Assembly (NCBI GenBank): GCA_023634235.1
Contig: JAMKCF010000003.1
Coordinates: forward strand, 16,648,742-16,712,741
Direction of reading: 5' to 3'
Length of the DNA stretch: 64,000 nt
Source of the DNA: Pisaster brevispinus
Taxonomy: Eukaryota; Echinodermata; Asteroidea; Forcipulatida; Asteriidae
Each line of letters begins with the position of its first letter. Position 1 is the first letter of the stretch. Under the pieces are notes generated by a model. It ran no database searches. It was not told where the DNA came from and worked only from the letters and a program-made list of their open reading frames with translations. Position numbers and translations under genes: made by a program. This document shows positions 1-13,071 of the stretch, piece after piece.

Positions 1-3000
1 GTCCTTGATCTTCTTTTTTTTTCTGAGTCTAAGGATTTGAATCATGATTTAACTAATGAGGTAGGAATTTCGCTTGTCTTTGCGTGGAACAGATAGCCCA
101 GTGGTTGGGAGATAGTTTCTGGTGGTTCGGGACCCCGGTTCGAATCCCGGCAGTTTTCTTGATCTTCTTTTTTTCGGAGTCTAAGGATTTGAATCATGAT
201 TTCACTGATGTGGTAAGAATTTCGCATGTCTTTGCGTGGAACAGATAGCCCAGTGGTTGGGAGAAAGTTTCTGGTGGATCAGGACCACGGTTCGAATCCC
301 GACAAAGTCCTTGATTCACTTTTTTTTCTGAGTATAAAGATTTCAATCATGATTTCACTTATGAGGTAGGAATTTCGCTTGTCTTTGCGTGGAACAGATA
401 GCCCAGTGGTTAGGAGATAGTTTCTGGTATTTCGGGACCACGGTCGAATCCTAGCAGTGTCCTTGATCTTCTTTTTCTTTTTTTTCTGAGTCAAATGATT
501 TGAATCATGATTTCACTTATGACGTATGAATTTAATCTGTCTTTGCGTGGAACAAATAGCCCAGTGGTTGGGATATATTTTCTGGTGGGTCGGGACCACG
601 GTTCTAATCCCGGTAGGGTCCTTGATCCCCTTTTTAATTTTTTTCTGAGTCTAAAGATTTGAATCATGATTTCACATATAACGTATGAATTTCGCTTGTC
701 TTTGCGTGGAACATATAGCCCAGTGGTTGGGAGATAGTTTCTGGTATTTCGGGACCACGGTTCGAATCCCGACAAAGTCCTTGATTCACTTTTTCTTTTT
801 TTCTGAGTATAAAGATTTCAATCATGATTTCACTTATGACGTATGAATTTATTTTGTCTTTTCGTGGAACAAATAGCCCAGTGGTTGGGATATATTTTCT
901 GGTGGGTCGGGACCACGGTTCTTATCCCGGTAGGGTCCTTGATCCCCTTTTTCTGTTTTTCGATTCTAAAGATTTGAATCATGATTTCACCTGTGATGTA
1001 AGAATTTCGCATGTCTTTGCGTGGAACAGATAGCCCAGTGGTTGGGAGATAGTTTCTGGTGGATCGGGACCCCGGTTAGAATCCCAGCAGTGTCCTTGAT
1101 CTTCTATTCTTTTTTCTGAGTCTAAAGATTTGATACATGATTTCACTTATGTGGTAGGAATTTCGCTTGTCTTTGCGTGGAACACATAGGCCAGTGGTTG
1201 GGAGATAGTTTCTGGTTGATCAGGACCACGGTTCGAATCCCGGGAGGGTCCTTGATCCCCTTTTTCTTTTTTCCGAGTCTAAAGATTTGAATCATGATTT
1301 CACTTATGAGGTAAGAATTTCGCTTGTCTTTGCGTGGAACAGATAGCCCAGAGGTTGGGAGAAAGTTTCTGGTGGTTCGGGACCCCGGTTCGAATCCCGG
1401 CAGTTTACTTGATCTTCTTTTTTTTCGGAGTCTAAGGATTTGAATCATGATTTCACTGATGTGGTAAGAATTTCGCATGTCTTTGCGTGGAACAGATAGC
1501 CCAGTGGTTGGGAGAAAGTTTCTGGTGGATCAGGACCACGGTTCGAATCCCGACAAAGTCCTTGATTCCCTTTTTTTTTCTGAGTATAAAGATTTCAATC
1601 ATGATTTCACTTATTAGGTAGGAATTTCGCTTGTCTTTGCGTGGAACAGATAGCCCAGTGGTTGGGAGATAGTTTCTGGTATTTCGGGACCACGGTCGAA
1701 TCCTAGCAGTGTCCTTGATCTTCTATTTCTTTTTTTCTGAGTCAAATGATTTGAATCATGATTTCACTTATGAATTTCGCTTGTCTTTGCGTGGAACAGA
1801 TAGCCCAAAGGTTGGGAGAAAGTTTCTGGTGGTTCGGGACCCCGGTTCGAATCCCGGCAGTGTTCTTGATCTTCTTTTTTCTGAGTCTAAGGATTTGAAT
1901 CATGATTTCACTTATGAGGTAGGAAATTCGCTTGTCTTTGCGTGGAACAGATAGCCCAGTGGTTGGAAGATAGTTTCTGGTGGATCGGGAACCCGGTTCG
2001 AATCCCGGCAGTGTCCTTGATCTTCTTCTTTTTCTGAGTCTAAGGATTTGAATGATGATTTCACTCATGACGTATGAATTTCGCTTGTCTTTGAGTGGAA
2101 CAGATAGCCCAGTGGTTGGGAGATAGTTTCTGGTGGATCGGGACCCCGGTTCGAATCCCGGCAGTGTCCTTGATCTTCTATTCTATTTTTCTGAGTCTAA
2201 AGATTTGAATCATGATTTCACTTATGACGTATGAATTTCGCTTGTCTTTGCGTGGAACAAATAGCCCAGTGGTTGGGATATATTTTCTGGTGGGTCGGGA
2301 CCACGGTTCTTATCCCGGTAGGGTACTTGATCCCCTTTTTCTGTTTTTCGATTCTAAAGATTTGAATCATGATTTCACCTATGATGTAAGAATTTCGCAT
2401 GTCTTTGCGTGGAACAGATAGCCTAGTGGTTAGGAGATAGTTTCTGGTAATTCGGGACCACGGTTTGAATCCCAGCAGTGTCCATGATCTTTTTTTTCTT
2501 TTTTTCTGAGTCTAAGGATTTGAATCATGATTTCACTCATGACGTCTGAATTTCGCTTGTCTTTGCGTTGAACAGATGGCCCATTGGTTGGGAGATAGTT
2601 TCTGGTGGATCGGGACCACGGTTCGAATCCTGACAAGGTCCTTGATTCACTTTTTCTTTTTTCTAAGTCTAAGTATTTGAATCATGATTTCACTTATGAC
2701 GTATGAATTTCGCTTGTCTTTGCGTGGAACAGATAGCCCAGTGGTTGGGAGAAAGTTTCTGGTGGATCGGGACCACGGTTCGAATCCCGCAAAGGTCCTT
2801 GATTCACTTTTTCTTTTTTCTAAGTCTTTAGATTTGAATCATGATTTCACTTATCATGATTTCACTTCATTTTCGCTTGTCTTTGCGTGTATTAGATAGC
2901 CCAGTGGTTGGGAGATAGTTTCGGGTGGATCGGGACCACGGTTCGAATCCCGACAAGGTCCTTAATTCACTTTTTCTTTTTTCTGAGTCTAAGTATTTGA

Positions 3001-3588
3001 ATCATGATTTCACTTATGACGTATGAATTTCGCTTGTCTTTGCGTGGAACAGATAGCCCACTGGTTGGGAGATAGTTTCTGGTGGATCGGGACACCAGTT
3101 CGAATCCCTGCAGGGTCCTTGATTCACTTTTTCTTTTTTTTGTAATTCTTTAGATTTGAATCATGATTTCACTTATGAGGTAGGAATTTCGCTTGTCTTT
3201 GCGAGGAACACATAGCCCAGTGGTTGGGAGATAATTTCTGGTGGATCGGGAACACGAATTGAATCCCGACGAGGTCCTTGATTCACTTTTTCTTTTTTCT
3301 GAGTCTAAAGATTTAAATCATGATTTCACTTATGAGGTAGGAATTTCGCTTGTCTTTGCGTGGAACAGATAGCCCAGTGGTTGGGAAATAGTTTCTCGTG
3401 GATCGGGACACCAGTTCGAATCCCGGCAGGGTCCTTGATTCACTTTTTCTGTTGTTGTAATTCTTTAGATTTAAATCATGATTTCACTTATGAGGTAAGA
3501 ATTTTGCTTGTCTTTGCGTGGAACAAATAGCCCAGTGGTTGGAAGATAGTTTCTGGTGGATCGGGAACCCGGTTCGAATCCCGGCAGT
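1..3588 (+). repeat. Array segment, heterogeneous left-hand variants
   Basis: Monomers of about 152-159 bp have post-box-B arms ending CTTGATCTTC, CTTGATCCCC or CTTGATTCAC. Several copies have a damaged box B, for example GGTTCTAATCC at 600 and GGTTCTTATCC at 917. A monomer with an internal linker duplication (TCATGAT doubled) lies near 2836-2870. There is no gene or unique sequence. The diversity suggests an older, less homogenised part of the array. Confidence 0.9.
94..174 (+). ncRNA. First complete tRNA-like unit in the window
   Basis: Box A TAGCCCAGTGG is at 94-104, box B GGTTCGAATCC at 137-147 and a T7 run at 168-174. The sequence around box B reads CCCCGG before and CCCGGC after, giving four of five T-stem pairs, so this older-looking variant is closer to a true tRNA T arm than most copies. 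The D stem has three G-C pairs; the anticodon stem does not form. Confidence 0.45.
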
Positions 3589-4577
3589 GTCCTTGATCTT
3601 CTTTTTTTTCTGAGTCTAAGGATTTGAATCATGATTTAACTAATGAGGTAGGAATTTCGCTTGTCTTTGCGTGGAACAGATAGCCCAGTGGTTGGGAGAT
3701 AGTTTCTGGTGGTTCGGGACCCCGGTTCGAATCCCGGCAGTTTTCTTGATCTTCTTTTTTTCGGAGTCTAAGGATTTGAATCATGATTTCACTGATGTGG
3801 TAAGAATTTCGCATGTCTTTGCGTGGAACAGATAGCCCAGTGGTTGGGAGAAAGTTTCTGGTGGATCAGGACCACGGTTCGAATCCCGACAAAGTCCTTG
3901 ATTCACTTTTTTTTCTGAGTATAAAGATTTCAATCATGATTTCACTTATGAGGTAGGAATTTCGCTTGTCTTTGCGTGGAACAGATAGCCCAGTGGTTAG
4001 GAGATAGTTTCTGGTATTTCGGGACCACGGTCGAATCCTAGCAGTGTCCTTGATCTTCTTTTTCTTTTTTTTCTGAGTCAAATGATTTGAATCATGATTT
4101 CACTTATGACGTATGAATTTAATCTGTCTTTGCGTGGAACAAATAGCCCAGTGGTTGGGATATATTTTCTGGTGGGTCGGGACCACGGTTCTAATCCCGG
4201 TAGGGTCCTTGATCCCCTTTTTAATTTTTTTCTGAGTCTAAAGATTTGAATCATGATTTCACATATAACGTATGAATTTCGCTTGTCTTTGCGTGGAACA
4301 TATAGCCCAGTGGTTGGGAGATAGTTTCTGGTATTTCGGGACCACGGTTCGAATCCCGACAAAGTCCTTGATTCACTTTTTCTTTTTTTCTGAGTATAAA
4401 GATTTCAATCATGATTTCACTTATGACGTATGAATTTATTTTGTCTTTTCGTGGAACAAATAGCCCAGTGGTTGGGATATATTTTCTGGTGGGTCGGGAC
4501 CACGGTTCTTATCCCGGTAGGGTCCTTGATCCCCTTTTTCTGTTTTTCGATTCTAAAGATTTGAATCATGATTTCAC
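3589..4577 (+). repeat. Second copy of segment 1-990
   Basis: This block repeats positions 1-990 at an offset of 3587-3588; the one-base change comes from one T fewer in the first T-run. Agreement includes rare damaged monomers, so it is a segmental copy and not convergence. The match ends in the linker, at the conserved ATGATTTCAC stretch. Confidence 0.88.
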
Positions 4578-5061
4578 TTATGACGTATGAATTTCGCTTG
4601 TCTTTGCGTGGAACAGATAGCCCACTGGTTGGGAGATAGTTTCTGGTGGATCGGGACACCAGTTCGAATCCCTGCAGGGTCCTTGATTCACTTTTTCTTT
4701 TTTTTGTAATTCTTTAGATTTGAATCATGATTTCACTTATGAGGTAGGAATTTCGCTTGTCTTTGCGAGGAACACATAGCCCAGTGGTTGGGAGATAATT
4801 TCTGGTGGATCGGGAACACGAATTGAATCCCGACGAGGTCCTTGATTCACTTTTTCTTTTTTCTGAGTCTAAAGATTTAAATCATGATTTCACTTATGAG
4901 GTAGGAATTTCGCTTGTCTTTGCGTGGAACAGATAGCCCAGTGGTTGGGAAATAGTTTCTCGTGGATCGGGACACCAGTTCGAATCCCGGCAGGGTCCTT
5001 GATTCACTTTTTCTGTTGTTGTAATTCTTTAGATTTAAATCATGATTTCACTTATGAGGTA
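4563..5061 (+). repeat. Copy of segment 2999-3497, fused to the previous copy
   Basis: From the end of the previous block the sequence follows 2999-3497 at an offset of 1564, including the unusual GTTGTTGTAATTC linker and the AATTGAATCCC box B variant. The join between the two copied segments lies in the linker palindrome region, so the block appears to be a recombinant of two places in the array. Confidence 0.78.
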
Positions 5062-8000
5062 GGAATTTCGCTTGTCTTTGCGTGGAACAGATAGCCCAGT
5101 GGTTGGGAGATAGTTTCTGTTGGATCGGGACACCAGTTCGAATCCCGGCAGGGTCCTTGATTCACTTTTTCTTTTTTTGTCATTCTTTAGATTTAAATCA
5201 TGATTTCACTTATGAGGTAGGAATTTCGCTTGTCTTTGCGTGGAACAGATAGCCCAGTGGTTGGGAGATAGTTTTTGGTGGATCGGGACACGGTTCGAAT
5301 CCCGACAAGGTCCTTAATTCACTTTTTCTTTTTTCTGAGTCTAAGTATTTGAATCATGATTTCACTCATGACGTATGAATTTCGCTTGTCTTTGCGTGGA
5401 ACAGATAGCCCAGTGGTTGGGAGATAGTTCCTGGTGGATCGGGACCACGGTTCGAATCCCGGCAGTGTCCCTGATTCACTTTTTCCTTTTTCTGAGTCTA
5501 AAGATTTGAATCATGATTTCACTTATGTGGTAGGAATTTCGTTGTCTTTGCGTTGAACACATAGCCCTGTGGTTGGGAGATATTTTCTGGTGGATCGGGA
5601 CCACGGTTCGAATCCCGGCGGCGTCCTTGATTCACTTTTTCTTTTTTCTGAGTCTAAAGATTTAAATCATGATTTCACTTATGACGTATGAATTTCGTTG
5701 TCTTTGCGTGGAACAGATAGCCCACTGGTTGGGAGAAAATTTCTGGTGGGTCGGGACCACGGTTCGAATCCTGGCAGTGTCCTTAATTCACTTTTTCTTT
5801 AGATTTGAATCATGATTTCACTTATGAGGTAGGAATTTCGCTTGTCTTTGCGTGGAACAGATAGCCCAGTGGTTGGGAGATAGTTTCTGGTGGATCAGGA
5901 CACCAGTTCGAATCCCTGCAGGGTCCTTGATTCACTTTTTCTTTTTTTTGTAATTCTTTAGATTTGAATCATGATTTCACTTATGAGGTAGGAATTTCGC
6001 TTGTCTTTGCGAGGAACACATAGCCCAGTGGTTGGGAGATAATTTCTGGTGGATCGGGAACACGAATCGAATCCCGACGAGGTCCTTGATTCACTTTTTC
6101 TTTTTTCTGAGTCTAAAGATTTAAATCATGATTTCACTTATGAGGTAGGAATTTCGCTTGTCTTTGCGTGGAACAGATAGCCCAGTGGTTGGGAGATAGG
6201 TTCTCGTGGATCGGGACACCAGTTCGAATCCCGGCAGGGTCCTTGATTCACTTTTTCTGTTGTTGTAATTCTTTAGATTTGAATCATGATTTCACTTATG
6301 AGGTAGGAATTTCGCTTGTCTTTGCGTGGAACAGATAGCCCAGTGGTTGGGAGATAATTTCTGGTGGATCGGGACACCAGTTCGAATCCCGGCAGGGTCC
6401 TTGATTCACTTTTTCTTTTTTTGTCATTCTTTAGATTTGAATCATGATTTCACTTATGAGGTAGGAATTTCGCTTGTCTTTGCGTGGAACAGATAGCCCA
6501 GTGGTTGGGAGATAATTTCTGGTGGATCGGGAACACGAATTGAATCCCGACGAGGTCCTTGATTCACTTTTTCTTTTTTCTGAGTCTAAAGATTTAAATC
6601 ATGATTTCACTTATGAGGTAGGAATTTCGCTTGTCTTTGCGTGGAACAGATAGCCCAGTGGTTGGGAGATAGTTTCTCGTGGATCGGGACACCAGTTCGA
6701 ATCCCGGCAGGGTCCTTGATTCACTTTTTCTGTTGTTGTAATTCTTTAGATTTAAATCATGATTTCACTTATGAGGTAGGAATTTCGCTTGTCTTTGCGT
6801 GGAACAGATAGCCCAGTGGTTGGGAGATAGTTTCTGTTGGATCCGGACACCAGTTCGAATCCCGGCAGGGTCCTTGATTCACTTTTTCTTTTTTTGTCAT
6901 TCTTTAGATTTGAATCATGATTTCACTTATGAGGTAGGAATTTCGTTGTCTTTGCGTTGAACACATAGCCCTGTGGTTGGGAGATATTTTCTGGTGGATC
7001 GGGACCACGGTTCGAATCCCGACAAGGTCCTTGATTAACTTTTTCCTTTTACTGAGTCTAAAGATTTGTATCATGATTTCACTTATGAGGTAGGAATTTC
7101 GCTTGTCTTAGCGTGGAACACATGGCCCAGTGGTTGGGAGATAATTTCTGGTGGATCGGGACCACGGTTCGAATCCCGACAGGGTCCTTGATTCACTTTT
7201 TCTTTTTTCTGAGTCTAAAGATTTAAATCATAATTTCACTTATGACGTATGAATTTCGCTTGTCTTTGCGTGGAACAGATAGCCCACTGGTTGGGAGAAA
7301 ATTTCTGGTGGGTCGGGACCACGGTTCGAATCCTGGCAGTGTCCTTAATTCACTTTTTCTTTAGATTTGAATCATGATTTCACTTATGAGGTAGGAATTT
7401 CGCTTGTCTTTGCGTGGAACAGATAGCCCAGTGGTTGGGAGATAGTTTCTGGTTGATCGGGACACCAGTTCGAATCCCGACAGGGTCCTTGATTCACTTT
7501 TTCTTTTTTCTGAGTCTAAAGATTTAAATCATGATTTCACTTATGACGTATGAATTTCGCTTGTCTTTGAGTGGAACAGATAGCCCACTGGTTGGGAGAA
7601 AATTTCTGGTGGGTCGGGACCACGGTTCGAATCCTGGCAGTGTCCTTAATTCACTTTTTCTTTAGATTTGAATCATGATTTCACTTATGAGGTAGGAATT
7701 TCGCTTGTCTTTGCGTGGAACAGATAGCCCAGTGGTTGGGAGATAGTTTCTGTTGGATCGGGACACCAGTTCGAATCCCGGCAGGGTCCTTGATTCACTT
7801 TTTCTTTTTTTGTCATTCTTTAGATTTGAATCATGATTTCACTTATGAGGTAGGAATTTCGCTTGTCTTTGCGTGGAACAGATAGCCCAGTGGTTGGGAG
7901 ATAGTTTTTGGTGGATCGGGACACGGTTCGAATCCCGACAAGGTCCTTAATTCACTTTTTCTTTTTTCTGAGTCTAAGTATTTGAATCATGATTTCACTT

Positions 8001-8373
8001 ATGACGTATGAATTTCGCTTGTCTTTGCGTGGAACAGATAGCCCAGTGGTTGGGAAATAGTTCCTGGTGGATCGGGACCACGGTTCGAATCCCGGCAGTG
8101 TCCCTGATAGACTTTTTCCTTTTTCTGAGTCTAAAGATTTGAATCATGATTTCACTTATGTGGTAGGAATTTCGTTGTCTTTGCGTTGAACACATAGCCC
8201 TGTGGTTGGGAGATATTTTCTGGTGGATCGGGACCACGGTTCGAATCCCGGCGGCGTCCTTGATTAACTTTTTCCTTTTACTGAGTCTAAAGATTTGTAT
8301 CATGATTTCACTTATGAGGTAGGAATTTCGCTTGTCTTAGCGTGGAACACATGGCCCAGTGGTTGGGAGATAA
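5062..8373 (+). repeat. Array segment with short-linker monomers
   Basis: This segment mixes full-length monomers, GTAATTCTTTAG and GTCATTCTTTAG linker variants, and a short form lacking 13 bp (TTTCTGAGTCTAA) after the T5 run, first clear near 5791-5810. The short form shortens the terminator to T5-C-T3 and follows a monomer head with box A TAGCCCACTGG. No unique sequence is present. Confidence 0.88.
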
Positions 8374-10060
8374 TTTCTGGTGGATCGGGACCACGGTTCG
8401 AATCCCGACAGGGTCCTTGATTCACTTTTTCTTTTTTCTGAGTCTAAAGATTTAAATCATGATTTCACTTATGACGTATGAATTTCCCTTGTCTTTGCGT
8501 GGAACAGATAGCCCACTGGTTGGGAGAAAATTTCTGGTGGGTCGGGACCACGGTTCGAATCCTGGCAGTGTCCTTAATTCACTTTTTCTTTAGATTTGAA
8601 TCATGATTTCACTTATGAGGTAGGAATTTCGCTTGTCTTTGCGTGGAACAGATAGCCCAGTGGTTGGGAGATAGTTTCTGGTGGATCGGGACACCAGTTC
8701 GAATCCCGACAGGGTCCTTGATTCACTTTTTCTTTTTTCTGAGTCTAAAGATTTAAATCATGATTTCGCTTATGACGTATGTATTTCGCTTGTCTTTGAG
8801 TGGAACAGATAGCCCACTGGTTGGGAGAAAATTTCTGGTGGGTCGGGACCACGGTTCGAATCCTGGCAGTGTCCTTAACTCACTTTTTCTTTAGATTTGA
8901 ATCATGATTTCACTTATGAGGTAGGAATTTCGCTTGTCTTTGCGTGGAACAGATAGCCCAGTGGTTGGGAGATAGTTTCTGGTGGATCGGGACCACGGTT
9001 CGAATCCTGACAAGGTCCTTGATTCACTTTTTCTTTTTTCTAAGTCTAAGTATTTGAATCATGATTTCATTTATGAGGTAGGAATTTCGCTTGTCTTTGC
9101 GTGGAACAGATAGCCCAGTGGTTGGGAGATAGTTGCTGGTGGATCGGGACACCAGTTCAAATCCCGGCAGGGTCCTTGATTCACTTTTTCTTTTTTTGTA
9201 ATTCTTTAGATTTGAATCATGATTTCACTTATGAGGTAGGAATTTCGCTTGTCTTTGCGTGGAACAGATAGCCCAGTGGTTGGGAGATAGTTTTTGGTGG
9301 ATCGGGACACGGTTCGAATCCCGACAAGGTCCTTAATTCACTTTTTCTTTTTTCTGAGTCTAAGTATTTGAATCATGATTTCACTTATGACGTATGAATT
9401 TCGCTTGTCTTTGCGTGAAACAGATAGCCCAGTGGTTGGGAGATAGTTCCTGGTGGGTCGGGACCACGGTTCGAATCCCGGCGGTGTCCTTGATTCACTT
9501 TTTCCTTTTTCTGAGTCTAAAGATTTGAATCATGATTTCACTTATGTGGTTGGAATTTCGTTGTCTTTGCGTGGAACACATAGCCCAGTGGTTGGGAGAT
9601 AATTTCTGGTGGATCGGGACCACGGTTCGAATCCCGACATGGTCCTTGATTCACTTTTTCTTTTTTCTGAGTCTAAAGATTTAAATCATGATTTCACTTA
9701 TGACGTATGAATTTCGCTTGTCTTTGCGTGGAACAGATAGCCCACTGGTTGGGAGAAAATTTCTGGTGGGTCGGGACCACGGTTCGAATCCTGGCAGTGT
9801 CCTTAATTCACTTTTTCTTTAGATTTGAATCATGATTTCACTTATGAGGTAGGAATTTCGCTTGTCTTTGCGTGGAACAGATAGCCCAGTGGTTGGGAGA
9901 TAATTTCTGGTGGATCGGGACCACGGTTCGAATCCTGACAAGGTCCTTGATTCACTTTTTCTTTTTTCTAAGTCTAAGTATTTGAATCATGATTTCACTT
10001 ATGACGTATGAATTTCGCTTGTCTTTGCGTGGAACAGATAGCCCACTGGTTGGGAGAAAT
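8374..10060 (+). repeat. 1687-bp higher-order repeat, copy 1
   Basis: This segment matches 10061-11747 at a constant offset of 1687, with diagnostic shared oddities such as TGATTTCGCTTATGACG at 8761 and 10448. The unit is about 11 monomers, including short-linker ones. Differences I saw include CAT versus CAC near 9069/10756 and GGTTGGG versus GGTTGGC near 9440/11127. Confidence 0.9.
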
Positions 10061-11781
10061 TTTCTGGTGGATCGGGACCACGGTTCGAATCCCGACAGGG
10101 TCCTTGATTCACTTTTTCTTTTTTCTGAGTCTAAAGATTTAAATCATGATTTCACTTATGACGTATGAATTTCCCTTGTCTTTGCGTGGAACAGATAGCC
10201 CACTGGTTGGGAGAAAATTTCTGGTGGGTCGGGACCACGGTTCGAATCCTGGCAGTGTCCTTAATTCACTTTTTCTTTAGATTTGAATCATGATTTCACT
10301 TATGAGGTAGGAATTTCGCTTGTCTTTGCGTGGAACAGATAGCCCAGTGGTTGGGAGATAGTTTCTGGTGGATCGGGACACCAGTTCGAATCCCGACAGG
10401 GTCCTTGATTCACTTTTTCTTTTTTCTGAGTCTAAAGATTTAAATCATGATTTCGCTTATGACGTATGTATTTCGCTTGTCTTTGAGTGGAACAGATAGC
10501 CCACTGGTTGGGAGAAAATTTCTGGTGGGTCGGGACCACGGTTCGAATCCTGGCAGTGTCCTTAACTCACTTTTTCTTTAGATTTGAATCATGATTTCAC
10601 TTATGAGGTAGGAATTTCGCTTGTCTTTGCGTGGAACAGATAGCCCAGTGGTTGGGAGATAGTTTCTGGTGGATCGGGACCACGGTTCGAATCCTGACAA
10701 GGTCCTTGATTCACTTTTTCTTTTTTCTAAGTCTAAGTATTTGAATCATGATTTCACTTATGAGGTAGGAATTTCGCTTGTCTTTGCGTGGAACAGATAG
10801 CCCAGTGGTTGGGAGATAGTTGCTGGTGGATCGGGACACCAGTTCAAATCCCGGCAGGGTCCTTGATTCACTTTTTCTTTTTTTGTAATTCTTTAGATTT
10901 GAATCATGATTTCACTTATGAGGTAGGAATTTCGCTTGTCTTTGCGTGGAACAGATAGCCCAGTGGTTGGGAGATAGTTTTTGGTGGATCGGGACACGGT
11001 TCGAATCCCGACAAGGTCCTTAATTCACTTTTTCTTTTTTCTGAGTCTAAGTATTTGAATCATGATTTCACTTATGACGTATGAATTTCGCTTGTCTTTG
11101 CGTGAAACAGATAGCCCAGTGGTTGGCAGATAGTTCCTGGTGGGTCGGGACCACGGTTCGAATCCCGGCGGTGTCCTTGATTCACTTTTTCCTTTTTCTG
11201 AGTCTAAAGATTTGAATCATGATTTCACTTATGTGGTTGGAATTTCGTTGTCTTTGCGTGGAACACATAGCCCAGTGGTTGGGAGATAATTTCTGGTGGA
11301 TCGGGACCACGGTTCGAATCCCGACATGGTCCTTGATTCACTTTTTCTTTTTTCTGAGTCTAAAGATTTAAATCATGATTTCACTTATGACGTATGAATT
11401 TCGCTTGTCTTTGCGTGGAACAGATAGCCCACTGGTTGGGAGAAAATTTCTGGTGGGTCGGGACCACGGTTCGAATCCTGGCAGTGTCCTTAATTCACTT
11501 TTTCTTTAGATTTGAATCATGATTTCACTTATGAGGTAGGAATTTCGCTTGTCTTTGCGTGGAACAGATAGCCCAGTGGTTGGGAGATAATTTCTGGTGG
11601 ATCGGGACCACGGTTCGAATCCTGACAAGGTCCTTGATTCACTTTTTCTTTTTTCTAAGTCTAAGTATTTGAATCATGATTTCACTTATGACGTATGAAT
11701 TTCGCTTGTCTTTGCGTGGAACAGATAGCCCACTGGTTGGGAGAAATTTTCTGGTGGATCGGGACCACGGTTCGAATCCCG
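10061..11781 (+). repeat. 1687-bp higher-order repeat, copy 2
   Basis: This is the direct tandem second copy of the 1687-bp unit. The match runs about 34 bp past one full unit, to CCCG at about 11781, where this copy continues into a GCAAAGG variant. The exchange boundary therefore lies in the tRNA-like half, between the anticodon-arm region and the end of box B. Confidence 0.88.
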
Positions 11782-13071
11782 CAAAGGTCCTTGATTCACT
11801 TTTTCTTTTTTCTAAGTCTTTAGATTTGAATCATGATTTCACTTATCATGATTTCACTTCATTTTCGCTTGTCTTTGCGTGTATTAGATAGCCCAGTGGT
11901 TGGGAGATAGTTTCGGGTGGATCGGGACCACGGTTCGAATCCCGAAATGGTACTTGATTCACTTTTTCTTTTTTCTGAGTCTAAAGATTTAAATCATGAT
12001 TTCACTTATGACGTATGAATTTCGCTTGTCTTTGCGTGGAACAGATAGCCCAGTGGTTGGGAGATAATTTCTGGTGGATCGGGAACACGAATCGAATCCC
12101 GACGAGGTCCTTGATTCACTTTTTCTTTTTTCTGAGTCTAAAGATTTAAATCATGATTTCACTTATGAGGTAGGAATTTCGCTTGTCTTTGCGTGGAACA
12201 GATAGCCCAGTGGTTGGGAGATAGTTTCTCGTGGATCGGGACACCAGTTCGAATCCCGGCAGGGTCCTTGATTCACTTTTTCTGTTGTTGTAATTCTTTA
12301 GATTTGAATCATGATTTCACTTATGAGGTAGGAATTTCGCTTGTCTTTGCGTGGAACAGATAGCCCAGTGGTTGGGAGATAGTTTTTGGTGGATCGGGAC
12401 ACGGTTCGAATCCCGACAAGGTCCTTAATTCACTTTTTCTTTTTTCTGAGTCTAAGTATTTGAATCATGATTTCACTTATGACGTATGAATTTCGCTTGT
12501 CTTTGCGTGGAACAGATAGCCCAGTGGTTGGGAGATAGTTCCTGGTGGATCGGGACCACGGTTCGAATCCCGGCAGTGTCCCTGATTCACTTTTTCCTTT
12601 TTCTGAGTCTAAAGATTTGAATCATGATTTCACTTATGTGGTAGGAATTTCGTTGTCTTTGCGTTGAACACATAGCCCTGTGGTTGGGAGATATTTTCTG
12701 GTGGATCGGAACCACGGTTCGAATCCCGGCGGCGTCCTTGATTAACTTTTTCCTTTGACTGAGTCTAAAGATTTGTATCATGATTTCACTTATGAGGTAG
12801 GAATTTCGCTTGTCTTAGCGTGGAACACATGGCCCAGTGGTTGGGAGATAATTTCTGGTGGATCAGGACCACGGTTCGAATCCCGACAGGGTCCTTGATT
12901 CACTTTTTCTTTTTTCTGAGTCTAAAGATTTAAATCATGATTTCACTTATGACGTATGAATTTCGTTGTCTTTGCGTGGAACAGATAGCCCACTGGTTGG
13001 GAGAAAATTTCTGGTGGGTCGGGACCACGGTTCGAATCCTGGCAGTGTCCTTAATTCACTTTTTCTTTAGA
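11782..13071 (+). repeat. Array segment between higher-order blocks
   Basis: This segment holds monomers of the same families as 2.8-8.4 kb. Near 11826-11870 is a monomer with the doubled TCATGAT linker. The remainder repeats variants seen at 6-8.5 kb, for example TGTGGTTGGGAGATATTTTC near 12680. No gene or unique insert was seen. Confidence 0.85.

Noticed and set aside
94..174. Functional tRNA gene cluster
   Set aside because: Boxes and numbering fit, but the acceptor and anticodon stems do not pair and the T stem is incomplete in nearly all copies.
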